Of a DNA stretch of 64,000 nucleotides, positions 10,640 through 22,217 are shown in pieces. The notes under the pieces were generated by a model. The model was not told where the DNA came from. It saw only the letters and a program-made list of their open reading frames with translations, and did not search any database. A program made the position numbers and the translations under genes. Origin of the DNA: Buddleja alternifolia (taxonomy: Eukaryota; Streptophyta; Magnoliopsida; Lamiales; Scrophulariaceae); contig CM033391.1 of NCBI GenBank assembly GCA_019426215.1, positions 9,226,708 to 9,290,707 on the forward strand, given 5' to 3'. Position 1 is the stretch's first letter. Each line of letters opens with the position of its first letter.

Positions 10640-13400
10640 TACCCATCTTCTCAAGATGTTGCTTTAGCACCGCCTGCGCTAATGGCTTAGTGAGTGGGTC
10701 AACTACGTTATCCGCTGAGGCTATTTTCTGCACGGCGATGTCGCTTCTTCCAACGATTTCTCAAATTATGTGATATCTCCTCTCTATGTGTTTGGATTTG
10801 TTGTGAGACCTTGGTTCCTTTGCTTGCGCGATGGATCCGTTGTTGTCACACCATAGTGGCAACGGAAGCTCCATGCTAGGAACAACTTGAAGTTCAGTAA
10901 TGAACTTCTTTATCCAAACAGCCTCCTTGAGGCTGCCACATATTCAGCTTTGGTGGTCGAATCGGCAGTTGCGCTTTGCTTGGAACTTTTTCAAGACACT
11001 GCTCCACCGTTCAAAGTGAATATAAACCCAGAAGTGGATTTTTGGTAATCGATGTTAGATTGGAAATCTGAATCAGTATAACCATCCACTTTCATTTCTC
11101 CATCGCCATATGTGAGGATCATATCTTTAGTTCTTCTCAAGTACTTTAAGATTGATTTCACGGCTAGCCACTGTTCTTTACCTGGGTTAGCTTGAAACCT
11201 ACTTACTACGCTCACAGCGTATGCAAGATCTGGTCTCGTGCATAACATAGCGTACATGAGACTTCCCACTGCCGAGGCATAGGGGATGGTACTCATCTCT
11301 CTTCGATCTTCCTCACTTTGAGGACTCATCATTTTGGAGAGATGAATTCCATATCTCATGGGCAAAAGACCTCTTTTAGAATTTTTCATCCCAAATCGCT
11401 TTAGGAACTTTTCTAAGTAGAGGGCTTGGGAGAGACCTATTGTCTTATTCGATCTATCCCTGTAGATTCGAATTCCTAGAACATAGGTGGCTTCTCCTAA
11501 GTCTTTCATGGAGAATGCGCTTGAAAGCCATGTCTTAACCGAAGTTAGCAAACCTGTATCATTCCCTATAAGTAGAATGTCGTCCACGTATAGTACCAGG
11601 AATGATATCTTGCTCCCACTGACCTTTTTATCGACACATGGTTCATCCTCGTTTTTGATAAAGCCGTTGTTTCGTACTTCTTCATCAAAACAAAGGTTCC
11701 AACTGCAAGAGGCCTGCTTCAGTCCATAAATGGACCTATTTAACTTGCAGACCTTATGAGAATCGGTATTGGATATGAAACCTTTGGGCTGCTCTATATA
11801 GATATCCTCCTCGAGGAATCCATTCAGGAAGGCGGTTTTCACATCCATTTTCCAGATTTCATAATCCAGGTATGCAGCTATTGAAAGTAGAATTCTAATG
11901 GATTTGGTCATAGCTACTGGTGAAATGGTTTCCTCATAGTCTATGCCTTCCTTCTGACTATACCCTTTCGCCACTAGTCTGGCCTTATGAGTATCCACCT
12001 TGCCATCCAGACCTATCTTTCTCTTATAGATCCATTTGTATCCAATAGGTATAATACCTTGGGGAGGATCTACTAGATTCCAGACTTGGTTCAAATACAT
12101 CGAATCTATTTCCACTTTCATAGCTTCATGCCATTTTGCAAAATCCATATCGATCATTGCTTGGTCATAACTAGAGGGATCATCTCCATAGTTTCCTCCT
12201 GCTACTGCATACAAATTATGCTCTCCTTGTAGCAGAGAACCATATCTCGCAGGCGGTTGAGATACTCTAGTAGACCTGCACACTGATGGTTGTGTCATTT
12301 CTGGGTCGGGTTGAGTCTCTTGAACAGTGTCTTCCACAAGGGATTTATTTTGTTCTTGTAGAACAATACTTTTACCAGCTCCTCCTTCTCGAATGAATTC
12401 TTCTTCGAAAAAGATTGCATGTAAGGCAACAATGATTCTCTGATCATCGGGAAGGTAGAAAAGGTATCCCATGGAATCCTCGGGATATCCAACGAATCGC
12501 CATTTTATGGACCTAGCCTCCAATTTCTCTGCCTTGGTATTTTTCACGTAAGCTGGGTAACCCCATATTCTTATGTGTTTCAGATTAGGCTTTCTTCCAC
12601 GCCATATCTGATACGGTATTTTAGGAACAGATTTGGAGGGACATCTATTCAGAATGTGAGTTGCTGTAGGCAGCGCGTGTCCCTAAAGTGAAATAAGCAA
12701 ATTTGTGTAGCTGATCATGGATCGAATCATGTCCAACAATGTTCGATTCCTTCGTTCTACTACTCTATTTAATTGTGGAGTTGCTGGAGGAGTAAGCTGT
12801 AACAGTATGCCATGTTCCCGAAGGAACTGGTCAAACTCCGCATTCATATACTCGCCACTGCGGTCAGACCGAAGTGTCTTGATATGATGCCCGATTTGGT
12901 TTTCGACTAAAGTCTTGAATTCAATGAATTTCTCCAATGATTCAAACTTGTACTTCATTAAATACACGTGGCCATACCTAGAATGGTCATCGGTAAATGT
13001 GATGAAATACTGAAAACCACCGCGGGCCATATTTCCAAATGGTCCTCACACATCAGTATGAACTAGACTTAAGACTTCTATGGCTCTTTCAAAATTCCCT
13101 GTGAAGGGGGACTTGGTCATTTTGCCTTGGATACAAGACTCACAAGTGGGACAGGGATCTGATCCCAACGAGTCTATGACTCCATCCTTTTCTAACTAGT
13201 GTAGTCTTTGGTCCCCGACATGACCTAGTCTCAAGTGCCATAGCTGTCTCAAGTTTGTATCATACATTCTGCATTTTCTTGTTACAGCATTAAGATTACA
13301 ATCATTTTGGACATTAATATAATATAAACCATTTATTAAAGACGCATTGCCAACACATTCATTTCCAAACTAAATGTCACAAGAATTGTTCATAAAGGCA
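10640..13400 (-). pseudogene. copia pol (inner element): integrase, RT, RNase H
   Basis: Minus-strand reading from right to left shows GAG-pre-integrase (LWHLRLGHVGDQRL near 13200), integrase core (FTDDHSRYGHVYL, LRSDRSGEYMNAEF, VVERRNRTLLDM), linker, RT and RNase H. The RT keeps both catalytic motifs: KMDVKTAFLNG and YVDDILLIGND. The frame 12547-10991 is long and open and ends at STSGFIFTLNGGAVS. RNase H sequence (KEAVWIKKFI, WCDNNGSIAQAKEPRSHNKSKHIE) goes on to about 10640 with shifts. Breaks include TGA in TDV*GPFGN (about 13045) and TAG in ISL*GHAL (about 12680). The element is recently arrived but damaged. Confidence 0.88.
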
Positions 13401-13405
13401 AATAA

Positions 13406-14533
13406 TTAACCTTTCCAGACTAAAACAGGAATTGGAACAATATTCTTAAGCCCGTTGGGCAAAACAAGGCAATTGTCTAAATATAATAAATGTCCGGATG
13501 ATAAACTAAGGGAAGTGGTGCCAATGTGTGAGGCTGCTACACTATGACCGCTGCCAACATTGATCATCACTTCACCATGCTCCAGCTTCTTACTTCTTTC
13601 TAGCTCCTGGTCCATAACACATATGTGAGCACTAGCCCCAGGGTCTAGAATCCAAGAAGTTGAAAATATGATAACAGAACAATTTGTTTCTAAAACATTA
13701 AGTTCTATACCTGAAGTAATTTCTGCATTCAGCATGGGACAATCACATTTCCAGTGCCCCATCTCATGGCAGTGAAGACATGTGTCTATCTTCTTTGGAC
13801 CCTTTTTCTTAAAGATCTGAGTCTTTGTGATTTTGGGTTCTCTGATTTTTCCAGCTAGTTCAGTGTTACTTGAAATAATAGGAAACTTGAATGCACCCCA
13901 ACTCTCTTTCATTCGTTGTTGTTCAGTCATCAGCTTGCTCATAAGTGTCGAGAGTGATCCTTCAATGTCATCCATGTCAAAAGTGATGGCGAAATCCGAG
14001 AAGGATCTAGGTAATGATTGGAGAATGAGGTCCACCTGTAGGTGAAGGTCCATGTAGTAATCTAGAGACCTAAGCCTGTCTAGCATGGAGATCATCTTCA
14101 AAACATGATCTTTAACATCCTCATTCTCTTTCATTTTTATGTTGAAGAGCTCTTTAGATACATAGTATCTGACGGACTTTCCGTGTTCCCCAAACAGCTC
14201 CTCCAAGTGCAGCATGATGGATTTGGGACTATCCATGTTTTCATGCGTGCGTTGTAACCTGCCACACTTGGAGCTCAATATATAATCTCTTACTTTACGA
14301 GCATCAGAGACCCAATCTGAGTATGCTAGTTTGACTGAATCATCCTCGTTGACCCCAGGCCTCGGTGGTCGATCTAGTTCCAGCATGTACTCGAGATTTT
14401 CGTCATTTAGGACTATCCTCAGACCTCTGTTCCAATCAGAGAAATTCTGGCCATTCAAAACGTTCTTTTCAAGCAAAACTTTGAGTGGGTTTATCATTTC
14501 GAGAGAGATAAAATTACTGCAGAAAATAACCAA
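13406..14533 (-). pseudogene. copia gag and protease start (inner element)
   Basis: An open frame of 375 codons on the minus strand. The UBN2-type gag body includes NFSDWNRGLRIVL and LEELFGEHGKSVRYYV. A CCHC zinc knuckle CLHCHEMGHWKCDC follows at about residues 255-270, and then the protease motif WILDPGASAHIC. The family motif is DTGA, so the Thr next to the catalytic Asp has become Pro. The frame ends at VLVWKG just before the integrase region. Gag would package RNA. The open length suggests relatively recent decay. Confidence 0.85.
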
Positions 14534-15688
14534 AATTCAATTAGATAATTATGTTGTACCCAAGTAATAATTAGGACTTTAATTTTTGACTTGGCTCCCA
14601 CTACATTTTTCGAACCATTGCACTCCCACTGCAATGAACGGAAATCTCGTTGGAAAGATTTCATAGTGAGTGATTGAGTTCTTCAAAAATTTCAATGAGT
14701 TGCAATCTGTAACGATGTATGGCTCATTGGAACTTTTGAAGTGACATGCCATGTCAACTAGTCTTACTGATGATTCAATCTACCTTTGGCTCATGGATCA
14801 CTCAACCTCAGCCTGTAACGAAATATTGGTGGTGATCCATCTAAGTACTTTCCCATCAACTCCTATCGATCTAACAGTTGAATCTTATCTTGCAACCTGT
14901 AACGGTGTATGGGATAAGATTTGCTTCAACCGATGGCATCAAATGCACTTGAAGAGATATGGATTATGAATTAATGCATAACCCCCATTAGTCGGGACGA
15001 CGCCATGCATAACTCATAATCCCATCTTTTCCAAGTTTGATGGAGAGCCAGGATATCCAATATCCCCTACTTACTTAGTATTTAATGTGGGAGAATTTTT
15101 GAAAAATTAAGGTCTCACTTTGCACATTAATTTATTACGCGCATATATGGATTATAATCATGCATACATAGAAAAACCTAGTTATTCTAACAACATGCAT
15201 TTCCATGGACATTCTAGATTGATCCAAACCAATAGATCAATCAGGGCATAGGGGTCTATTACAAATCTAATTTCTAATAGATCTTCAGGCTCCAAGCTAG
15301 AAAAGGTCCTACCTCTAATTTACACAACTCAGAAAGCACCTATACATCATACTACCAAAATTAAAAGTACAAACTGGGGGGCAATTGCCCAATACAACCC
15401 AGATAATACTAAAGCGGTAAAACCCTAAGTCCATGGAAGCATCCACCACAACATACATCAAAGCACGTAAGAAAACTATTTAAGTTTATGCTGGTTTTGA
15501 GTTTAAGAACGAAAAGAAATTCAAAAACCGATTAAATCTAATTTAATTAGAAAAGATGAATTTTAATTTCAATTTTAAAAGGAAATAAATTCAATGTATT
15601 ATTTACGAAATAAGTCAAACTTATTCCTAATTTATTTTGAAAAAATATAATCAACCTAAAATAAATCCTATTTATTAGTCGTCGCAAA
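14534..15688 (-). other. Inner copia leader upstream of gag
   Basis: Noncoding on both strands. CTGTAACG-like words recur near 14708, 14814 and 14898, and CTCCCACT-like words near 14594 and 14624. It belongs to the internal region between primer site and gag. No gene is seen. Confidence 0.5.
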
Positions 15689-16667
15689 CAGTGTTTTAAA
15701 ACCCGGACCGGACCGGCCTGTCCAACCGCTCAGAACCGGAACCGGTCCAAAAAACGGTCCGGGTATATCATAAAACCATTTTTAGTTCAAAACCGGTACT
15801 TTTGGCTCAAAGCCGTTCAAACCGCCGGTTGAACCGGTAAACCGCTCAAACCGTTCGTGGGTCAGCAAAACCGGGCGGTTCGTAGAATGGTAGAAAATCT
15901 GACATGTTTTTTTGTCCAAATTCATAAATCAGATCCACCTTCAGTCTTCAGGAAGCTGTGAAAAAGGAAGATAGGTTTCTTCACAAATCAGAACAAAGAA
16001 AGTATATCTCTATCATCTGCTTATGCTTTCTTCTTCTCCAATATTTCTTCTCTTTCTCGTTTATCTGCTGCAGTCTTAGAAAGGAGATGAAATTGTACGA
16101 GAAGATTAGAAAGGAAAATAGAGAAGAAAAATTATGAAGTGAAGAAGAAGAAGAAGAAGGGGAGGAGTACAAATGGCTGCTGTGTGTGTGAACTTTTATT
16201 TTTTTTTGAAGAATGCAAAAAGAGTGTGTGTGTGAACTGTGAAGAGGAAAAGTAGGGAAGAAGAGTACATATGGCTACTGCTGCGTGTGAACTGTGAAGA
16301 GGAAAAGTATGGTTTGTGCTAGGAAATTTCTTTCTTGTATTTATATTTTTATGTCTTTTTCTTTCTTTCGTAATTTTATTTTGCAGCCCATTAGAAACTA
16401 GAAAGTTTTCTATCTAAATTAGTCTCTTGTTTTGGATTTGATCTTCTATTATTATATATATAAATGTTTGTGTGTGTATATATATATGTATATATATTTA
16501 TATATATGCATATATATAAATTTTTAATATTATTTGTATAATAAATATTATTTATTGCATAATTATGACATCACCGGTTCGACCGCGGTTCACCCAACGG
16601 TTGAACCGGTGACCCGTGACCCGGTCACTTTTCCGATTCGCTGTCCGGTCCGATTTTCAGAACATTG
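15689..16667. mobile_element. TIR element with CCGGTT-type subterminal arrays (979 bp)
   Basis: The 8-bp duplication GTCGCAAA lies at 15681-15688 and 16668-16675. The termini CAGTGTTTTAAAA (left) and CAATGTTCTGAAAA (right, reverse-complemented) are inverted repeats. Both subterminal zones (about 15700-15880 and 16570-16655) are dense in ACCGG/CCGGTT words, while the middle is AT-rich with GA and TA microsatellites. The duplication length fits the hAT superfamily. There is no transposase, so it is non-autonomous. Confidence 0.82.
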
Positions 16668-16955
16668 GTCGCAAATCATAAATAAAAATCCAATTTAACT
16701 TATGATATTATAAAATCCAATTTAATATTAAAGTCAAATCCAATTTTAACTTAATTAAATCCAATTTAATATTAAGAAAAACATTTTAGGAAAAAAAGGG
16801 TTTTGACAAATCACGGGTCGAATTTGTCTATTAAGGTCAAACCCTAATATTTATTAATTTATATATATGTTTAAATATTAAAAATATAAAAAAATATATA
16901 TATTAATATACTCGGCCCAGTCCAGCGCCCGTTAGGGCCCAGGGAAGTGGGCCGG

Positions 16956-18384
16956 TGATAAGTCCATATTTTACAGTATTTTATGCCCCATTGTGATATG
17001 ATTTGATCGTTACTTTGATCACTTTTTATCCCTCATAATGTTTTGATTGGTATAGACTTTGTTTTGTAGGATACAAGTTAATTTACGCATGAAAGACGAG
17101 AAAGGAGATCCAAATTGAGCTTGAAATTGAAGAAAGAAACAAAAGAAGATAGTTGATGAAAGATTTTACACAATGCTCATATAGACACGAGATTTTCGTC
17201 AACTTAAAAGCCTAATAAGATTAAGGTTTCTTCTCCAATATTGTAGATCATTGCCTTAGCTTCGCGTATCAACTTGAATCACCTCAATCCGACATTTTTA
17301 GAGATATTTATAATCAAAATACTAAAGCTGCGAATTTCACGTTAGAAGACCGCGGTCCGAAAATGCAGTGCCAAATTAGACCGCGGTCTTGCTTTCCCGA
17401 GCCCTATTTTTTATATCCGCCATTTTTGGTCTTTATAAGACATTCTTCACTTACCTAAAGGCTAGAAATGCTCAAAAACACCAAGGGGAAGCCATGGGAA
17501 GTCCTAAGAAAGCTTGAAGAGTCATCATCATCATCATTTTCATCATCAAAGCTTGGATTCAAACTTTGTAATAGGGAGTAATTCAACTCTTTCTCTTTGA
17601 TTTGTGTATCAACCATGTCTTATAGAATTGTTGAATCACTTGTTGTTGTAAGTATGAGCTAAGCACCTTTGTAGTTGGGTTATGTGAATACTTTGTGATG
17701 TTTTGTGTTTAATGAATCATTAATTTCCGGATTTATTACATTCTTGTTACATGTTTGATTTTATGCTTAATGCTTTCACATGAATGATCACCATGTGTTT
17801 GATATAATGCTTTGTCTTGAGACCGAGAGGAGATAGATAAAGGGAGATCGAAAAATCAAACATCATAACGTAACAATTGACTAGAGATAGAATCGATTGC
17901 GTTGTGTGGCTTTTTGTGATAAGATGACACGATTGAATGTAGGATCTTCGTAAACAAGGAATTCCTTTGAACCTAAATACATGTTAGTTAATTCAATCTT
18001 CACTATAGAGATATAGGAAGTTGTTAACTAGTATAGGCTTGTTATTTCAAGAGATTGAATAATAAATACATTAGGGGGTTTTGCCATAGTAAGAACGTTC
18101 TAAGAATCCGGATAATTGAGAAGTTCATGAGCATAGGATAGAACATAGTAGGATCATAACCCAATCATCTCTTTCCATTCGATTTATTACCTTGTTTATC
18201 ATATAATTGTTTTCATAGTATAATCATCTATCATCTTATAATTTGATTTAGCTTAGAGTAAGATAATATAGCAATTACGAGCATCAAATCCAATTGTCCC
18301 TGTGAAGATCATACACACCCCGGGCTAATAGTCCACTTTATTACATTGCACGACCTAGTACACTTGCTAGGAATTCGCGTGTCA
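16956..18384 (+). mobile_element. Solo LTR, probably Ty3-type (1429 bp)
   Basis: Begins TGATAAGTCCATATTTTACA, ends GAATTCGCGTGTCA, and is flanked by the perfect 5-bp duplication GCCGG (16951-16955 and 18385-18389). TG...CA ends, a TATAAG near 17436 and no internal coding region define a solo LTR left by recombination between two LTRs. The sequence resembles long LTRs of plant Ty3/gypsy elements. That assignment is by resemblance only, and the orientation is inferred from the TATA-like site. Confidence 0.8.
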
Positions 18385-18719
18385 GCCGGGCACGCCTAGG
18401 GCGGCTGAGGCCGCCCTTGTTCTGTCGCCGTGGTGGCAGCGCAAATCAGCGCCGCCACCCTACCCCTTTTCCCTTTTTTTTTTCTATTACACGAGCAGCG
18501 GTGGTGCTCGCGTGTGCTTCAAAAACACACGGTGGCGCCACCCCGATTCGCCGTTGCTGGCGGCGAAAAAACATGTGATCGTGCGACGATTTCAAGGCGA
18601 TGAATATTTTCAAAATTTCAGATTTAACATCGAATATTAAACATATAAAATCAAATTTTAAAAATTCAATGTTAACCAACATAATCTTAATTGCAAAAAT
18701 CATCAGATCCGTTTAAGTC
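18385..18719 (-). other. Inner copia leader next to the primer site
   Basis: GC-rich sequence (18385-18560) passing into AT-rich sequence, between the solo LTR and the primer-binding site. No gene is supported. Confidence 0.45.
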
Positions 18720-18732
18720 GGCTCTGATACCA
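18720..18732 (-). promoter_or_regulatory. tRNA-Met primer-binding site of the inner copia
   Basis: On the minus strand this reads TGGTATCAGAGCC, one base after the LTR end CCTAACA. It is the standard plant copia primer site complementary to the 3' end of initiator tRNA-Met. It fixes the element's orientation. Confidence 0.9.
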
Positions 18733-18733
18733 C

Positions 18734-21468
18734 TGTTAGGAATTCTATACATGAAAACAGAGAATTGCAGCGGAAGATTCGAGAATTCTTATCGGCAGAT
18801 CACAAAAATAGATCTGATGATTTTTAATGGGTTTCGCGAAAATTAGAACCAATAAAAATACCATTTTGATTCGTTTACTGATTCAGCAGAACAGCAATCC
18901 TCCAAGGGCTCCTGTCTCTAAAGCTTCACGTGAAACGAGCCTTCCAAAGATTCCGAAACTCCTCCTTCTTTGCAGTAGTGGACGGCTAGAGAGGAAAGAG
19001 GGGAGAGAGTTCTTTTCCTTTTGTGTTGTGTTTCTTTCTTGTCTCTTAGGGTTTGCTCCACTGTAAGAGTCCTTTTAAACTCAACTAGCTTGTGGAACAA
19101 GTTGGAGGCTATTCCAACCCTAAGTGGCCGCCCCTCCTAGGGCTTCCTTGGACTGGGTGGGCTTTTAATTGGCTTGTCTAATTTCTAGCCCATCTGTATA
19201 TATTTAATTTAAATCCAATTTAAATATAATATATATTATTAATTAATTTCTTTTAATAAATATACTAATTAAATAATTTAATTTAATCTAATTAAATTAA
19301 ATCTTCAATTAATTGATTTAATCTAATCAAATCAATCAGTCCATTTAATTCTTTCTAAAAGATTTACACGAAAAGATACATCTCGTTCGTTTCTTATAGC
19401 GCGACTCTTTAGGTTCGTCTCAATTGGCAAATGGAGGAATTACCTAAGGATGTGAGTGTCACCTAGCCAGTCCCATGGACTCACATCGTAACCCAATTGA
19501 GTACGAAATGAATGAATCATTTTACGAACCTCTTGATCATAAATGTCATATGAATATAAGTCATTCACTGACGTATTCCGATCAAGTGAGAGTCATGGAA
19601 AATGTCAAACTCACTAAACTTGATACTGTTCATTAGATTATAGCATAATGAAATTATTAAACTACCTTCAGTGTCCCACATGAGTTAGTTGTTATGCTTT
19701 GGCCAAAGACTTCATAATTTCATTAGCCTATAATCGCACAGGATACTTACTCGTTTACTATCGAGACAGTGAATCCCATCTTGGCGATCATTGATCAAAT
19801 GCTACTTGTCTCATTGATATCGGACTTCGAGGTCGACCCCACCGACGGGTGATATGGGCCTAACTACTCTGGGAACAGATCCAATAATACAATCACATTG
19901 ATCATGAACCCTCAGGTCTAAGGCTCACGCATACTATTACGATCAGTAATCCAATCATTGACAGTCACTGAGTAAATACCCATGTGATCGGATTACTACG
20001 AGCCGTGTTCGAATATGTCAATTCCATTGACATATCTATGATACTTGCTCCCACTATCCCTATAGTGTTCGACTGGCACTCATCGTCAGAGCATGTGTCA
20101 TACAAGTCGAATCTTAATGCCCAATTAAGATTATTTGACTTGCGAACCCTTCTAAGTGATAAGGTGAGACTCTTCCCATGCCACGTCTTTATTCCATAAA
20201 GGGCAAAGAGTCAAACCGTTATTCACATGGACTATATGTTCAATACTTATTTAGATGCCATAAAGGTTTATATGAACTAGGGGTGTTCATGGTTTTCTGA
20301 AACCGTACCATACCGACCGTACCACACCGTACTGTACCGAAATAATGGTTTTTTTACTTAAAATTGTCAATTTTGGTACGAGCCGTTACTGTACCGAATA
20401 TTTTGGTATGGTTTAGGTTTTAGAAATTTAATACCGGTAAAAGACCGTACCCGATTATATGTATATATATATATAACTATTCATTATATATTATTTGTAA
20501 TGTTTTAGGATTTATAGATACGAATATATAGGAAATTGATTTCTTACCAAAACTTGTGGGAATGAGTGATATTTTAGAAATATGAAAAATTAAGTAAATT
20601 TTATTAAAGTTGACAAGTAATTAAAAGATAGATTAAAATTATTTTCTAGAATTATTTCAAACCTAGACTCCAAATCATAATACTAACATCAAGAATGTGA
20701 ATTAGACTATAACACTTACTTGAGAAAACAGACGAGGCTGAGGTACAAAGCACAAGAATTTGAATCTCCATGATTTTTATGGTAGCTGGGTTCAATAGTC
20801 GCTCAATTATAATAATTCCAACTATTATTATAAAAGTTTACATTCTTATCATTTTAATCATTATTTAGTTTGACAATTGTTTTTAATTTTATTACCTAGT
20901 AGTTATAGTTAACAACCAACTTACAACCACATTTCTGAAGGAAAAGAGAACATATTAATTCTAAGCATAAGTTTATCGGTTCTCATTCAAAAAAATTCTT
21001 CTATTGCAAAGTCTAGTTTTTTTCCCTTTTTTTCTCTACGAACACAAGTGCAAAAGAAACATGCATTGAGATGAGAGATGAGATCTGTTCTCTTTTAGTG
21101 TATTGTATAGATAAGTTTTCTTGAGATTTTTTAGCATAAAAAGTGGAAATAATAATACATAGATAAATCATGTGATCTATATAGTAAAAATACCGCAAAA
21201 TCGTACCATACCGTACCGAAACCATATCGTACCTGATACGATGTATAGGTTTCGAAAAGTCCAATTTTGGTATTAGTTGTCCTAAAATTGCAATTATTGA
21301 TACGGTATAAATTTTATAAAAATACCGCAAACACCGAACCGTGTGCACCCCTAATATGAACAAAATACAGATGTCTTTATTAATATTATTTTAATAGTTT
21401 GTACAACATAATAAGATACCCTAATCTAACTATTTGTCCTCATTCGCATCTAGGGCATATACCTAACA
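18734..21468 (-). repeat. 5' LTR of the inner copia, carrying an insertion
   Basis: Matches 8947-10598 across its whole length except for the 1076-bp TIR element at 20278-21353. Without the insertion and its duplication the length is about 1651 bp. Differences from the partner are scattered point changes and short indels (for example near 20103-20175). Confidence 0.92.
20278..21353. mobile_element. TIR element with GGTACG-type arrays (1076 bp), dated by an empty site
   Basis: The termini are TAGGGGTG and CACCCCTA, flanked by the 8-bp duplication ATATGAAC (20270-20277 and 21354-21361). The sister LTR has the same site unoccupied near 10480. The subterminal zones (about 20300-20400 and 21190-21330) are rich in ACCGTACC/CGTACC words. 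The middle is AT-rich without a transposase. Duplication length and terminus suggest hAT. Confidence 0.88.
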
Positions 21469-22217
21469 ACACGCGCGCGCGCCGCAGCCACCGCCGTCAT
21501 CTGACCGGTCGGCTTGGCTCGAGCTCGGGCACGGGTAGTGGGCAGGGGTCGGGGTTTGGGCTTGGTGGTAGAGCTTTGGACTCAAAGGATTATCTTTTTG
21601 GGCCAAATTTAAATTAATTGAATTAATTAATTTGGGCCCAATTATTTTCTTTTGGGCCAAAGTTATATTAATTTAGCAAATTAATTTGGGCCCAACATAA
21701 AGTTAATTTCCAACAGAAAACTTAGACAAAGAATTCTGAATTGTAACTGAGAATAAAAACGCTGGCCACATTTTTTTTTCTTCTTTAAATTTGATTTTCA
21801 TTTTGAAACTAAACAATCAAAACGTGGGATTAAAGGCTGAAACGTTTTGATGTTTAATTTTTTGGTTTAATGTCAGATTTAATGGGAAATCATTTCTTTG
21901 TCTGATTTTTTCGCCTATAAAAGGCTCTCCCAGCAGAATAGAAATGACACACCAAACACGAAAAAACATTCTGCATTTCAGCATTCTTTTCTCCAAGAGT
22001 TCCTGAGCAAATTAAGTTCATGGGATTTTGTTCTTGAAGTGGTTCAATAACAAAACGTAATCATTGTATTTTGGGAAGTTAATTGCACAAACCCGTACCA
22101 ATATAGGCGGGGCAATATAGCTTTAAGGATAGAGAGTCCAACTCTCGCCTCCATTGTTATTCAATTGTTCTTCGTATTTTCCAGAATTTTTTCTTTCAAA
22201 GTGTAGATTTTACAACA
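21469..22217 (+). repeat. 3' LTR of the outer copia, right part
   Basis: Resumes the LTR interrupted at 8946 and ends TTTTACAACA. It matches about 3010-3735. The GC-rich stretch near the junction differs most from the 5' LTR. It is followed by the target duplication CCATT. Confidence 0.9.

Larger units (their letters stand above)
8947..21468 (-). mobile_element. Inner Ty1/copia LTR retrotransposon (minus strand)
   Basis: LTRs at 8947-10598 and 18734-21468 begin TGTTAGGAAT and end ATACCTAACA. The order on the minus strand is 5' LTR (right), tRNA-Met-type primer site, gag, protease, integrase, RT, RNase H, polypurine tract, 3' LTR (left). The flanks are ACACA at the left and ACACG at the right, an imperfect 5-bp duplication. 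The LTR pair is visibly closer than that of the outer element, as expected for a later insertion. Several nonsense codons in the coding region suggest loss of autonomy. The gap between primer site and gag is unusually long because other elements have inserted there. Confidence 0.92.
2670..22217 (+). mobile_element. Outer Ty1/copia LTR retrotransposon, interrupted
   Basis: The element runs from a 5' LTR (2670-3735) through gag and pol to a polypurine tract and 3' LTR (starting 8613, resuming at 21469, ending 22217). The 5-bp duplication CCATT flanks it at 2665-2669 and 22218-22222. Domain order protease-integrase-RT-RNase H defines Ty1/copia. A 12.5-kb second copia lies inside the 3' LTR. The two LTRs differ by scattered substitutions and small indels, so the insertion is not recent. 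Frameshifts, stops and RT active-site changes indicate that it is inactive. The usual TGGTATCAGAGC primer site is not recognised after the 5' LTR. Confidence 0.9.
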
